Source: Elusimicrobiales bacterium
Lineage (GTDB): Bacteria; Elusimicrobiota; Elusimicrobia; Elusimicrobiales; Elusimicrobiaceae
Length of the DNA: 51,644 nt
Assembly (NCBI GenBank): GCA_041651175.1
Contig: JBAZJT010000016.1
Coordinates: 1 to 51,644, forward strand
Reading direction: 5' to 3'
Each line of letters starts with the position of its first letter. Position 1 is the first letter of the stretch. The position numbers and the translations under genes were made by a program. Below the pieces are notes generated by a model that worked only from the letters and a program-made list of their open reading frames with translations, did no database searches and was not told the DNA's origin. Of the stretch, positions 1 to 8,079 are shown piece after piece.

Positions 1-52
1 ACGTCAGGGTTATTGGCTTGCTGGTCTGTAATGTGGTAGTTTGTATGCGCAC
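1..52 (-). CDS. Possible gene start cut by the window edge
   Basis: On the minus strand a GGAGGA ribosome-binding site (61-66) lies 8 nt before a GTG at 52, and the frame stays open for 17 codons to the window edge (MRIQTTTLQTSKPITLT). No ATG competes in this stretch. It follows the radical SAM gene in the same direction after about 50 bp, so it could be the fourth gene of the cassette. Too little is visible to say what it encodes. Confidence 0.3.
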   Translation of the reverse strand, partial: MRIQTTTLQTSKPITLT

Positions 53-102
53 GGTTTCTATCCTCCATTGGCAAATAGATGATACGAAACCGTGCCCTGT
101 TT

Positions 103-1233
103 TTAGAAGTCAACTGAAGTTTTCAGGGTAACCAGCACCGCCGCTGTCGCCACCATTTGAAGCTTCAGCATTTCACAGTTATGGGTGATGCGCTTGTCTG
201 GATTGCCGTAGCGTTCCCAGTTACCACCCTGACAGGTGGGACAGGCAGGCAGCATTTTGCAATTTTCACAAAGACCGTTTTCTGCCGGTTTCCTTTTCCA
301 CGCTCTGAATTCTTCTAACGGGACCGATTTTCCTGCGGAGAATTTTATAAAGCGATGGCATGGATACTTCACCCCATCAACGCCTATCGCAACCATGCCA
401 TTGCCCGCGCCACACCATGCTTTGGGGCGGTCCACATCCTTAAAAAGACAATTTTGTATCGGGAGAGAAATTAAATTCGGCAGTTCAATAGCGCTGTTTT
501 TGCTATAAAAAGTAACGATGCGCGCCAATTCGGTCTCGAATGTTTTGAGGTGTTTTTGCTTTTGTTCGCCATCGCCCCACACATCATCGTGTACAAGATT
601 GAGGCTGACGCCACAACCGCGTTTTAGAATCTCAAAAAGCCCATCGGCAATGTATGGGAGAGACCGATTATCCACTGTCATCTTAAACTTCTGTTTCGGC
701 CAATGCTTATTCAAGAAATCAACATTTGCTACAACCACGTCGTATGATTGAGATCTGTTCATGTCATGAGCTGTCTTCGTTCCGTCAAAACTAAGCATTG
801 GGGTTATCAATTGTTTGTGTTTAAGGAACCAAGCCTTGTTCTCCTCAGTAAAAAGTGTTCCGTTGGTGGACATTGAAAAGCCGTAGTTTTTTCCCCAATT
901 GTTGTGCGGACATATTACAGCTGCTACAATGCGCTGGATCATGGGAAATGCAAGCATAGGCTCGCCTCCCATAAAATCAATCATCACTTCATCATATGCA
1001 GGCTCGCCGTCCAACTCAGCATTCCCGCTAAGATAATATCTGACAGCATTCATGGCCGTGTCAAAATCCATGAACGTGGAGTTCTTGCTGTGCTCAAAGC
1101 AATAAGCGCAACTCAAATTGCATCCTTCCGTCACAATAAGCTGAAGTGTGAGACGTTTCGGATCTTTTTGGGATTGTACAGATTGCTTGGAGCGAGAGAC
1201 GTCTTTCACATCTGTGTTGGTTTTTTCCGCCAT
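103..1233 (-). CDS. Radical SAM/SPASM peptide-modifying enzyme
   Basis: A 376-residue radical SAM protein. The [4Fe-4S]/SAM motif CNLSCAYC (CxxxCxxC; Cys 38, 42 and 45 from the chosen start) is followed by a TIM-barrel with MGGEPML, and the C-terminus is a Cys-rich SPASM-type domain for auxiliary clusters (WCGAG, YPCHRF, CENC, CPTC, HNC). Proteins of this shape (anaerobic sulfatase-maturase / peptide maturase class) install thioether or C-C links in ribosomal peptides or oxidise active-site residues. The Cys-rich protein encoded directly upstream is the obvious substrate (inference). The start at 1233 is preferred because GGTGGGA lies 7 nt upstream; an ATG at 1257 would overlap the previous stop by 8 nt, and the longest frame (from 1320) would overlap by 71 nt. 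Base composition is AT-richer than the rest of the window. Confidence 0.85.
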   Translation of the reverse strand: MAEKTNTDVKDVSRSKQSVQSQKDPKRLTLQLIVTEGCNLSCAYCFEHSKNSTFMDFDTAMNAVRYYLSGNAELDGEPAYDEVMIDFMGGEPMLAFPMIQRIVAAVICPHNNWGKNYGFSMSTNGTLFTEENKAWFLKHKQLITPMLSFDGTKTAHDMNRSQSYDVVVANVDFLNKHWPKQKFKMTVDNRSLPYIADGLFEILKRGCGVSLNLVHDDVWGDGEQKQKHLKTFETELARIVTFYSKNSAIELPNLISLPIQNCLFKDVDRPKAWCGAGNGMVAIGVDGVKYPCHRFIKFSAGKSVPLEEFRAWKRKPAENGLCENCKMLPACPTCQGGNWERYGNPDKRITHNCEMLKLQMVATAAVLVTLKTSVDF

Positions 1234-1249
1234 TGCACTGTCCCACCCA

Positions 1250-2749
1250 TCAAGCATTATGGCTGAACTTGCTAATGCTCCCAAGTTGGGGCAACGAGAT
1301 TGACGCAAGAACCGCCGCAAGTGCCCTTACACGGCCAGTGCAGGTTCCATCACAACCACCATAACAGTTGCTGTGGCAAGTATCGGCGCAAGTCACAGAG
1401 CAAGAACCCCTGCATGAGCCATGACAATCGTCCGCACAAACAGAGGAGCAACTGCCTTTGCAACCACCCGCACAAGTATTATTGCAGGTACCTTCACAAC
1501 CAGAACATGTTCGACTAGAAACAGGATTTATATCAATGGTTGCTTTAGGTTCAGGACCCAGTTTCTCATCAATCCTGTTTTGCAACAATTTGATGGCAGG
1601 AAAATCATCAGACTCGGAAATATCTGTTGCTACGCCAGGCATGGATTTGGAGGTGAACTTCTTCAGCCCAAATGCACAAGTTCCAAGCACAAGCAAAACA
1701 GCGCCGAAAACAAGCTCATTCTTGCTGACTGGTGTTGATTTCGATTTTAAATTTCCACGCGGAGTATCCGCAATATTTCCAGATTCAAGCTTTGAGTTGG
1801 ATGCGGAAACGGTACTAATTTGGCTCTCATTAACAGCCTGTCCATAGACTCCTTGTCCTGTCAAGTGTGTTGTTTGATGCACCGCAGTTTCGGCAATCAC
1901 CATGGAATTGGAAGACAGGTTAATAGGCAGAATGTCTTGTGCTGTTTTTGATATCAAACCCACAGCATCGGCAGTATTCAATTTCGCGCCATCAAAAAAG
2001 CCGCTCCAATTGTCATTTTGTTGGTATTTTTGCAGGATACTCTTAACAGCATTAACAGCCTCCGTGTTAAAGGATTTGCGTTGAGGCTGGTGTGGTTGGT
2101 CTTTTGTTTTATCAGTTGCGCTGGCACTTTCTTGCGTCGCATGTGCTTCGCTTGAATTGCCCCAAATAGCCCCAAACAGTTCAGATTCCTGCGCGGTAAG
2201 GATAGCTTTGTTTGCCAATTCCTTCTTAAGACTATCCAAAAAAAACAGACCGTCTGCAATTTTCTTGACGCGAACATCTTCGGAAATATTGTCCAAAGAC
2301 TGTTGTTCACTCTCTTCCCCTGCGTGTTTAGCCCGGTAGACTTGGTATTTGGAAAAGACAGCGGAGCCTTCGTCACTAATCGCGGAGGACTTAGTGTCCG
2401 GCGCTGTTTCGGTATTGCCCCAAACAGATGCGAACATCTCAAGTTCATCGGTATCAAGCAACATTTTTCCCAGAAACTTATTTTTTAGGGCAGATAGTGT
2501 CCTCTCGCCTTCGGAAACTTTTTTTACACGACTATCTGCCGGCAGTTGATCCCAGGACTCTTTTGTCTCTCCCTTCTGTCCATGCGCAACCAAAAATTCC
2601 TCGAACCTGAAGTATTCGGCATGTGCCGGATCGTTAAACACAGTGTCGGATTGAATCATCATCTCGTCTGCCGCGACTTTGCTTTGCCAGAAACATATCC
2701 CCAGCATGGAGGTTATGAGAATTGAAACTATACCCCGTTGGTTTGTCAT
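1250..2749 (-). CDS. Membrane-anchored protein with a 15-Cys C-X3-C array, putative RiPP-like substrate
   Basis: A 499-residue protein I cannot assign to a named family. In order: an N-terminal signal-like segment (residues 7-27); two tandem copies of a roughly 67-residue module (46-112 and 131-198), each with RVKK in the middle and ending in WGN; a Ser/Thr/Gln-rich linker; a hydrophobic helix (346-362) followed by Lys-Lys; and an array of 15 cysteines (residues 415-470), of which the last 14 are spaced exactly four apart (units such as CKGS, CHGS, CRGS). The tail (471-499) is Cys-free. Its start ATG overlaps the protease stop (ATGA at 2746-2749) and carries a GGGAGG site. It sits between an exported protease and a radical SAM enzyme, so it is a likely modification substrate. 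If the helix spans the membrane, the Lys-Lys after it would put the Cys array in the cytoplasm, where the enzyme acts. Confidence 0.85.
   Translation of the reverse strand: MTNQRGIVSILITSMLGICFWQSKVAADEMMIQSDTVFNDPAHAEYFRFEEFLVAHGQKGETKESWDQLPADSRVKKVSEGERTLSALKNKFLGKMLLDTDELEMFASVWGNTETAPDTKSSAISDEGSAVFSKYQVYRAKHAGEESEQQSLDNISEDVRVKKIADGLFFLDSLKKELANKAILTAQESELFGAIWGNSSEAHATQESASATDKTKDQPHQPQRKSFNTEAVNAVKSILQKYQQNDNWSGFFDGAKLNTADAVGLISKTAQDILPINLSSNSMVIAETAVHQTTHLTGQGVYGQAVNESQISTVSASNSKLESGNIADTPRGNLKSKSTPVSKNELVFGAVLLVLGTCAFGLKKFTSKSMPGVATDISESDDFPAIKLLQNRIDEKLGPEPKATIDINPVSSRTCSGCEGTCNNTCAGGCKGSCSSVCADDCHGSCRGSCSVTCADTCHSNCYGGCDGTCTGRVRALAAVLASISLPQLGSISKFSHNA
1340..1507 (-). repeat. Periodic Cys-codon array (C-X3-C)
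   Basis: This stretch codes for residues 415-470 of the Cys-rich protein. One C-X2-C step is followed by thirteen consecutive C-X3-C steps, with Gly, Ser, Thr, Asp and Asn filling most other positions. The nucleotide units are diverged rather than identical, so the protein periodicity seems to be under selection rather than being a recent slippage product. Confidence 0.9.
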
Positions 2750-4005
2750 AAACCTCCCTCATGTGCGCCGATTTGCCTATTCATCCCTTTTATCGCCTTG
2801 ATAAGGCCTGCGGGATTGACCACTTTTTTGAGCGTGAATTCCCCGTCAAACTTGGATGGAGCCGGAAAATGCGCGCTGAATTTCACCGGTTCCGCGGTTT
2901 TAAGCGCGGCTGCCCAAAAGATTTCCGGCGTTATATCCGGGCTAACCTGACAGGCTAACGCATACAGGCCGGCTACCCACGGAATAGTCCAACTGATTCC
3001 ACCGACTCTGGAAAAATAATAGTCCTTGTTTCCGTTGGGATCGGCGACTGTTCGGGAATCCATTGGAATTTCCAACTCATCTGGTTGCGAGCCTAGTTTA
3101 TTTCTGCAAAACATTGTCCCGCTTGCATAGGAATTCCGATTATCCGGGTCGGCAAGCGGGAAGCGGCCCATTCCATCAATCTTAAAATGTTCATCAGCGA
3201 CAACTATCACAAAAATGCCGCTTTTATCGGCTTCCTTTATGGATTCAACCGTTTCATCGTATCCGGGTGTTATACTGTCTAGTCCCAATGATATGGAAAT
3301 AACCCGAATCTTGTTTTCCTTCGGCAGTTGCTTGTTGACCTCTATAAGCCTGTTTATTGATTTTGCGATAGGGTTTAAATCGTAGACGAATTTCCCATCC
3401 ACGTTTTCGCCGTTGGTTTCCCCGATAAAGTATAAATCCGCTTCCGGCGCCACGCCTGTGGTTTTTCCGACCGCGATAGACGCCACCGCAGAGGCGTGCA
3501 TGGATGCTTCGTTGAACACAAGATGTATTTCCTCATACAGTTTCAATCTGTCTGCATATTCAACATGGTCAACCAGCAGCCCCTGGTCAATTATGCCGAT
3601 GCCGATTCCCTTCCCGGTTATTCCTTGCTTGTGCAATTCTCTTATGCCTAAACCCGGATTTTTGCCCAACTCCATTATTTTGCCTGGCTCAAATCCTCTG
3701 GGCAGCTTGTCCGGGAATTCAGTTTTGGTGTTGAACCCGGCATAAAAGATGTCTTTGTTTTTTTTCAGTAACGACGCAAATCCGTTTAAATCGCAATTCC
3801 TGAAATCCATCTGAAATGTCTGCCGATTTTTCTCATCATACTTAAAATTATCCGGTGTCAGTTGTGCCTGCTTAAACGAATAATCTGCGGGTTTGTGGCG
3901 GACATCTATTTTAGGGAACTTAATATTCTCTGCGTACGCCGGAGAACAGAGAAGGAAAAGCAGAACTAAAAGGTGTATTTTTATTTTGGCGCTGCACACA
4001 AGCAT
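2746..4005 (-). CDS. Exported S8 (subtilisin-like) serine protease
   Basis: A 419-residue S8-family protease. Residues 9-25 form a signal peptide (hydrophobic run ending SPAYA). The catalytic triad can be read as Asp140 (GIGIIDQG), His170 (the MHASAVASI segment replacing HGTHVAG) and Ser338 (GGISWTIPWVAG replacing GTSMATPHVAG). These motifs are diverged from classical subtilisins but all three residues are present. It heads the cassette and overlaps the next gene by ATGA, so the two are translationally coupled. An exported protease could cut the membrane-anchored Cys-rich protein or its modified product (inference). There is no Shine-Dalgarno at 4005, and a TACAAT hexamer abuts the ATG, so the start is uncertain by a few codons. 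Confidence 0.88.
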   Translation of the reverse strand: MLVCSAKIKIHLLVLLFLLCSPAYAENIKFPKIDVRHKPADYSFKQAQLTPDNFKYDEKNRQTFQMDFRNCDLNGFASLLKKNKDIFYAGFNTKTEFPDKLPRGFEPGKIMELGKNPGLGIRELHKQGITGKGIGIGIIDQGLLVDHVEYADRLKLYEEIHLVFNEASMHASAVASIAVGKTTGVAPEADLYFIGETNGENVDGKFVYDLNPIAKSINRLIEVNKQLPKENKIRVISISLGLDSITPGYDETVESIKEADKSGIFVIVVADEHFKIDGMGRFPLADPDNRNSYASGTMFCRNKLGSQPDELEIPMDSRTVADPNGNKDYYFSRVGGISWTIPWVAGLYALACQVSPDITPEIFWAAALKTAEPVKFSAHFPAPSKFDGEFTLKKVVNPAGLIKAIKGMNRQIGAHEGGL

Positions 4006-4011
4006 ATTGTA
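4006..4011 (-). promoter_or_regulatory. Possible -10 element of the protease/Cys-rich/radical SAM cassette
   Basis: TACAAT on the minus strand directly abuts the ATG at 4005. No convincing -35 sits 16-18 nt further upstream. If it is used, transcription would begin inside or just after the annotated start, implying a slightly later start codon or a leaderless message. Confidence 0.3.
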
Positions 4012-4203
4012 CCAAAACTGCGGGCCAGCAATATCTCAAATTTAGAGCGCGCCCGGCAGAACATCTCGCTGGATGTAATGAAAAAATAGCTCGCACGCTT
4101 AAAACGGCGGGGCCGGAGCTGCTGCGCGACGGCAGGCAAATCAAACCCTGAAAAAATCCGCCCCGCCGGCAGACGTGGAGAGCCGCGCCAGTGTATTCAT
4201 TTT

Positions 4204-4256
4204 CCGCAGCCGGCGGCGGGAGGCGCGGCGTAAAAACGCGCGCGGCGCGGCTGCGG
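4204..4256 (-). other. GC-rich hairpin between the AT-rich cassette and namZ
   Basis: Perfect 9-bp arms CCGCAGCCG (4204-4212) and CGGCTGCGG (4248-4256) enclose a smaller GCGT-AAAA-ACGC hairpin. It lies 26 bp beyond the namZ stop, so it could terminate that operon, but no T-run follows. The rest of the 4006-4281 spacer shows no gene. Confidence 0.4.
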
Positions 4257-4281
4257 ACAACCGCATGGGGTTATGCAGGAG

Positions 4282-5463
4282 TCAATTGTAGAGCAGGTAT
4301 TTGCCGCGCGACTTCATGAAAGGCTTGAGGGTTTTGTCAAAATCGGACAGGATTTCCTCCGGCGAGGCGCCGGATTCGTAGAGCGCGCGGAAATTGCCGC
4401 TGCCCGTCATTTTCCCGGCGGCGTCCCAGCGGATTTCCAGACCGGGCTGCTTCATGTCGCGCAGCAGGCAGAGGACGCTGACGAAAATCTCCAGCGGACG
4501 GATTTTTTTAGGGCGGGTTATCCTGATGCTGACTCCCTTGCAGGTTTTTCCCGCATATATATCGTCGGAAGGAGTGCGCTCCTCGCAGCGGAATTCCGCG
4601 CCTTTTATATGAGCTTTTTCAAGAGCGGAAACCAGGGCTTTCGCGTCCAGCCAGGGCGCGCCGAACCAGTGGAAAGGAGAATCCGTCCCCCTGCCCACGG
4701 AGATATTCACGGCCTCAAAACATCCCAGCCCCTGATACAATATTGCCGCGTCCAGGTCCCTTATGTTGGGCGACGGATTTACCCATTGAAGACCGGTTTC
4801 GTCGTAGAACATGCCGCGCTTCCAGCCTTTCATCCGTATCACTTCCGGCGCAAGGCGGAGTTTTTTGACGTCCGCGTGCAAAAGCGCCATTTCGCCGGCT
4901 GTCATGCCGTGGCGCACCGGGACGGGGAAATACTGCGTCAACCCGCCGGAAGGGCCCGGCGGAACCGGCCCCTCTGCGATTTCGCCGCCGACGGGATTGG
5001 GCCTGTCCAGCACATAGAAGGGAATGCCGTATTTGTCGGCCTCCTCCATCGCCATGCCCATGGTGGACAGATAGGTGTAAAACCGCGCGCCTATGTCCTG
5101 CATGTCAAAAACCAGGATATCAATGTCTTTTAGCATCCCCCAGTCCGGGCGCATGGTTTTGCCGTAGAGGCTGCGCACGGGAACGCCGTTATAGGAGGAA
5201 TCCCCCACCAAATCCCCGCCCGCCGCCCGGCCAGAGAAGCCGTGTTCGGGAGAGAAAATCGCCGCCAGCCTGAAGCTGCCATGCGACGCGAAAGCGCCGG
5301 CTATGCTGCGCCCGCCGGAATCGGTTCCGGTATGATTGGTAATGAGCCCCACCCTTTTGCCCGAAAACGGCGCGAAATTTCCGGCGGAGAGGACTTCAAA
5401 CCCCGTTACCGTTTTCGCCCGCGCCGGCGCGCACAGCAGCAGAAGCAGGCCAAACAGTCTCAT
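4282..5463 (-). CDS. namZ: Exo-beta-N-acetylmuramidase NamZ-type (GH171, formerly DUF1343)
   Basis: A 393-residue exported protein (signal peptide residues 1-16, ending APARA). The family landmarks are all readable: RVGLITNHTG near residue 37, FSPEHGFSG with its conserved Glu-His, FDMQDIGARFYTY, and DRPNPVGG. Characterised NamZ enzymes remove terminal N-acetylmuramic acid from peptidoglycan fragments, which feeds cell-wall recycling. The start overlaps the mltA stop by one base (TAATG), so it is co-translated with a lytic transglycosylase: MltA would release muropeptides and NamZ would trim glycan ends. Assignment to the family is firm; the exact substrate is inferred. Confidence 0.88.
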   Translation of the reverse strand: MRLFGLLLLLCAPARAKTVTGFEVLSAGNFAPFSGKRVGLITNHTGTDSGGRSIAGAFASHGSFRLAAIFSPEHGFSGRAAGGDLVGDSSYNGVPVRSLYGKTMRPDWGMLKDIDILVFDMQDIGARFYTYLSTMGMAMEEADKYGIPFYVLDRPNPVGGEIAEGPVPPGPSGGLTQYFPVPVRHGMTAGEMALLHADVKKLRLAPEVIRMKGWKRGMFYDETGLQWVNPSPNIRDLDAAILYQGLGCFEAVNISVGRGTDSPFHWFGAPWLDAKALVSALEKAHIKGAEFRCEERTPSDDIYAGKTCKGVSIRITRPKKIRPLEIFVSVLCLLRDMKQPGLEIRWDAAGKMTGSGNFRALYESGASPEEILSDFDKTLKPFMKSRGKYLLYN

Positions 5464-6656
5464 TATTCGGATTTAAGAAGCAGGAGGTAGACGCTGCCGT
5501 CGTGCTTGAGCTTGGAGGCGAAGCGGCCCGCGTCCAGGCCCGCGCCGGCGTAATAGTCTATATGCCCGGGGCCTTTGATTGCGCCGCCGGTGTCCTGGCA
5601 GAGGGCGAATTTTCCCACGCGCGCGACTTCAACCAGTTTGCCTTCGCCGTCAAAGCGGGGCATGGGGCCGTCCACGAAAGCCAGCGCGCCCAGGGGCACA
5701 TGCTTTGTGTCAACCGCGATGGAGCGTCCCGCCGTCAGCGCGCCGCCGTATGTTCCCGCCGGCCCGCCGGATATTTTTTCCAGCTTGAAAAACGTGTAGC
5801 GCGGATTGGTGGCCATAAGCCATTGCTCTATCTCCGGGTGTTTGGCCACGTATTCCTTGGGGTCCGTGTCCGGCGGCAGCACGCCGGATTTGACCAGCGC
5901 CGACATCGGCCCCCTGAAAGGCAGATTGTTGGTGCCGTCGTAATTGGCGCGCAGGACGGAGCCGTCGTCAAACTCCAGCCGGGCGGAGCCTTCTATATGC
6001 AGATCCATCACATCCAGCCGGTTTTGCAGCCAGGCGATTTCCAGGCCCCTGCCCTCCAGCGCCTTGCCGCTTTCAATCTGCTCGCGCGAGAAGTAGGGGC
6101 GCAGCCGGCTTTTCTCCACCCGTCCGGCTATGCCTTCGCCCTTGTATTTGTCGCCGAACTCCTCCAGATCCGCGTCCACCAGATCGTCGGGACGGCGGTA
6201 AAGCGGATACTTGTATTCGTCGGTTCTGGTTCTGGAGGCTTTGAACACCGGCTCGTAATACGAGGTGAACAGCACCGCGCCCTTCCCGTCCGAGCCGACG
6301 GAGCGGTAAACGTCGAATTTGTCCGCGACCAGCGCGGCAAGCTCGTCGCCGTTTTTTGCCTGCTTGAGCGTTTTGATGAATTCCCGCAACGTGGCCGCCA
6401 GCATCGCCGGCGAGACCTGCCTGTCGCCTATGGTATAAAGCGCCTGTTTGGATGCCTGAACATAATACAGGCTGTTCTGCGCCGCCTCAATAAGGCCGGC
6501 GCGGTCCTTTACATCCGCAAAACGCGGAGCAAGCGCCGCGGGCACCTGCACAAAAGCCGACTTCGGCGGATGAGGCCGCCTAAACACCACGCAGCCGCTG
6601 AACACAAACACAGCCGCAATCCCCAGCGGTGCAACACTCCACCATAGCTTTCTCAT
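5463..6656 (-). CDS. mltA: Membrane-bound lytic murein transglycosylase A (MltA family)
   Basis: A lipoprotein: the signal segment MRKLWWSVAPLG is followed by a lipobox ending FSGC. The MltA domain fills the middle (TSYYEPVFKASR, RPYFSREQI, GRGLEIAWLQNRLD), and the C-terminal 3D domain carries the conserved aspartates in QDTGGAIKGPGHIDYYAG. The enzyme cleaves the MurNAc-GlcNAc bond with formation of 1,6-anhydro-MurNAc at the outer membrane. I start it at 6656 so that the signal peptide begins properly; an in-frame ATG at 6674 would add six residues. The stop overlaps the namZ start, so the two form an operon. Confidence 0.9.
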   Translation of the reverse strand: MRKLWWSVAPLGIAAVFVFSGCVVFRRPHPPKSAFVQVPAALAPRFADVKDRAGLIEAAQNSLYYVQASKQALYTIGDRQVSPAMLAATLREFIKTLKQAKNGDELAALVADKFDVYRSVGSDGKGAVLFTSYYEPVFKASRTRTDEYKYPLYRRPDDLVDADLEEFGDKYKGEGIAGRVEKSRLRPYFSREQIESGKALEGRGLEIAWLQNRLDVMDLHIEGSARLEFDDGSVLRANYDGTNNLPFRGPMSALVKSGVLPPDTDPKEYVAKHPEIEQWLMATNPRYTFFKLEKISGGPAGTYGGALTAGRSIAVDTKHVPLGALAFVDGPMPRFDGEGKLVEVARVGKFALCQDTGGAIKGPGHIDYYAGAGLDAGRFASKLKHDGSVYLLLLKSE

Positions 6657-6797
6657 TACGTTACATTTTGCCATAATAGGCGCAATGCCGCAATGATTTG
6701 AATCTGCAAATCACCCGCTTTCCCGCCGCAGATGAAAACGGAGGAAAATTCTGCGCGGGAATGTCCCGTCGGCCACCGGCGAATTCCGCTGTCCGGC

Positions 6798-7967
6798 TTA
6801 GTAAAAGTTTTTAAGCAGGAAACGTTTTGCGGCTTTGAGGTCTTTTGTCGGATAAAAAGTGCCGCGCCACGTAATACCGCCGGAGGCAAGCGCGGACGCC
6901 GCCCCATGCAGCAGCAGATATACGCCTATAACCCCGCCTATCGGCACAAACAGTGCGGGGAAAACCGGTAATTTATTCCAGCGCGCAATCAGCGCCGATT
7001 TTAAAACAGCTGTTCCGCATGCAGCCGCCGCTATTTTTGCCGCCGTCCCGCCGGCAAACAACAGCGCAAAAGGCAGCAGGTCAAAAAACACTCCCGCAAA
7101 AGCGGCAGCGAATATTACAAGAGGATTAAAGCCTGCGCCTGCGAACACTCCTTTGTCGCAGCTTTTTACCGCTTCGCCGAAGTTTTCAAGAAAGTGCAGT
7201 CCGACACAGCCTTCCCCGTTGAGCGCCGCGCCTTTGAAACCGCTTTTTCTCATCATAAGCCCGAGGCCCATATCGTCTATAACCTCAAGCCGCAGCCATT
7301 CAAACCCCGGCGTTTTTTCAAAAGCCGCGCGGCGCACCAGGTTGAACGCGCCAACTCCGACAGCCGCATCCCCGCGGGAATCCTGCGAGTTCCAGCAGCT
7401 CCAGCGCAGCGCGGTGTCCAGAAACGGGGCGAATACCATGTCCATGAAAAATCCGTTTGACCATAGCTGCGGCATTACCGCCAGATGGTCCAACCCGTTG
7501 GTTTGGGCAAAGCAGACGGCTTTTTTAAGCGCATCGGGGCTGAAATGCACGTCGGCATCCGAAAACAGCAGCCATTGGCCCGAAGCGGATTTAACGCCTT
7601 TATCAAGCGCGTTAACCTTGCCAAGCCAGCCCGGCGGCAAGGTTGTTATGCGCAACGGTTTTACGCGCGGGTCGTTTTCTGCCACCCGGGAAATGGCAGC
7701 GAAGGTTTGATCGGAAGAACGGTCGTCTATCGCGATTACTTCAAGCGACGGATAATCGGACTGCAATTTTGAAAGCAAGGCGGCTTCTATGGTGTTTGCT
7801 TCGTCTTTTGCGGGGATTATCACGGAAAGCGGCGGATAATGAAAGCCGGCAGGGCATGCGGTATTGCGCAGGAATTTTGTTTTGCGGATCCCGTACAGCA
7901 TGAACCCGCTCCGCACGGCCCAGGCCGCCAGTGTAAGGAAGGCAAGAATGACTAAAACTGTTTGCAT
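6798..7967 (-). CDS. Family 2 glycosyltransferase, membrane-anchored
   Basis: A 389-residue GT2 enzyme. An N-terminal membrane helix (residues 3-27) precedes a GT-A domain: PPLSVIIPAKDEA, IDDRSSDQTF for nucleotide-sugar binding, LPPGWLGK, and the metal-binding FSDADVHF. Several hydrophobic helices (about 275-365) anchor the C-terminus. The LPPGW-GK signature and the flanking helices resemble the CrtQ/HpnB-like branch that glycosylates lipids, but the acceptor cannot be deduced. It is a single gene with 120 bp or more on both sides and a -10-like CATAAT 5 nt before the ATG. Confidence 0.78.
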   Translation of the reverse strand: MQTVLVILAFLTLAAWAVRSGFMLYGIRKTKFLRNTACPAGFHYPPLSVIIPAKDEANTIEAALLSKLQSDYPSLEVIAIDDRSSDQTFAAISRVAENDPRVKPLRITTLPPGWLGKVNALDKGVKSASGQWLLFSDADVHFSPDALKKAVCFAQTNGLDHLAVMPQLWSNGFFMDMVFAPFLDTALRWSCWNSQDSRGDAAVGVGAFNLVRRAAFEKTPGFEWLRLEVIDDMGLGLMMRKSGFKGAALNGEGCVGLHFLENFGEAVKSCDKGVFAGAGFNPLVIFAAAFAGVFFDLLPFALLFAGGTAAKIAAAACGTAVLKSALIARWNKLPVFPALFVPIGGVIGVYLLLHGAASALASGGITWRGTFYPTKDLKAAKRFLLKNFY

Positions 7968-7972
7968 GGTTT

Positions 7973-7978
7973 ATTATG
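7973..7978 (-). promoter_or_regulatory. -10 element close to the GT2 start codon
   Basis: CATAAT preceded by TG on the minus strand lies 5 nt before the ATG at 7967, with no Shine-Dalgarno between. This is one of several start sites in the window that look leaderless. Confidence 0.4.
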
Positions 7979-8030
7979 CAAAATACAGCCCCAGCCTGGT
8001 CTGATTTCTGCGGGAACCCGGAGTTTTAGC

Positions 8031-8068
8031 CCGGAAATCGCAGTTGGTTGCGAGAACCGAGGGGGCGG
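8031..8068 (+). repeat. Dispersed CAGTTGG repeat, copy A
   Basis: This is an intergenic sequence between phoR and the GT2 gene with CAGTTGG at 8041-8047. It continues as TTGCGAGAACCGAGG, which differs at one base from the copy at 44281. See the copies at 44263, 49837 and 50839. Confidence 0.6.
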
Positions 8069-8079
8069 CGCAGGAAGTT

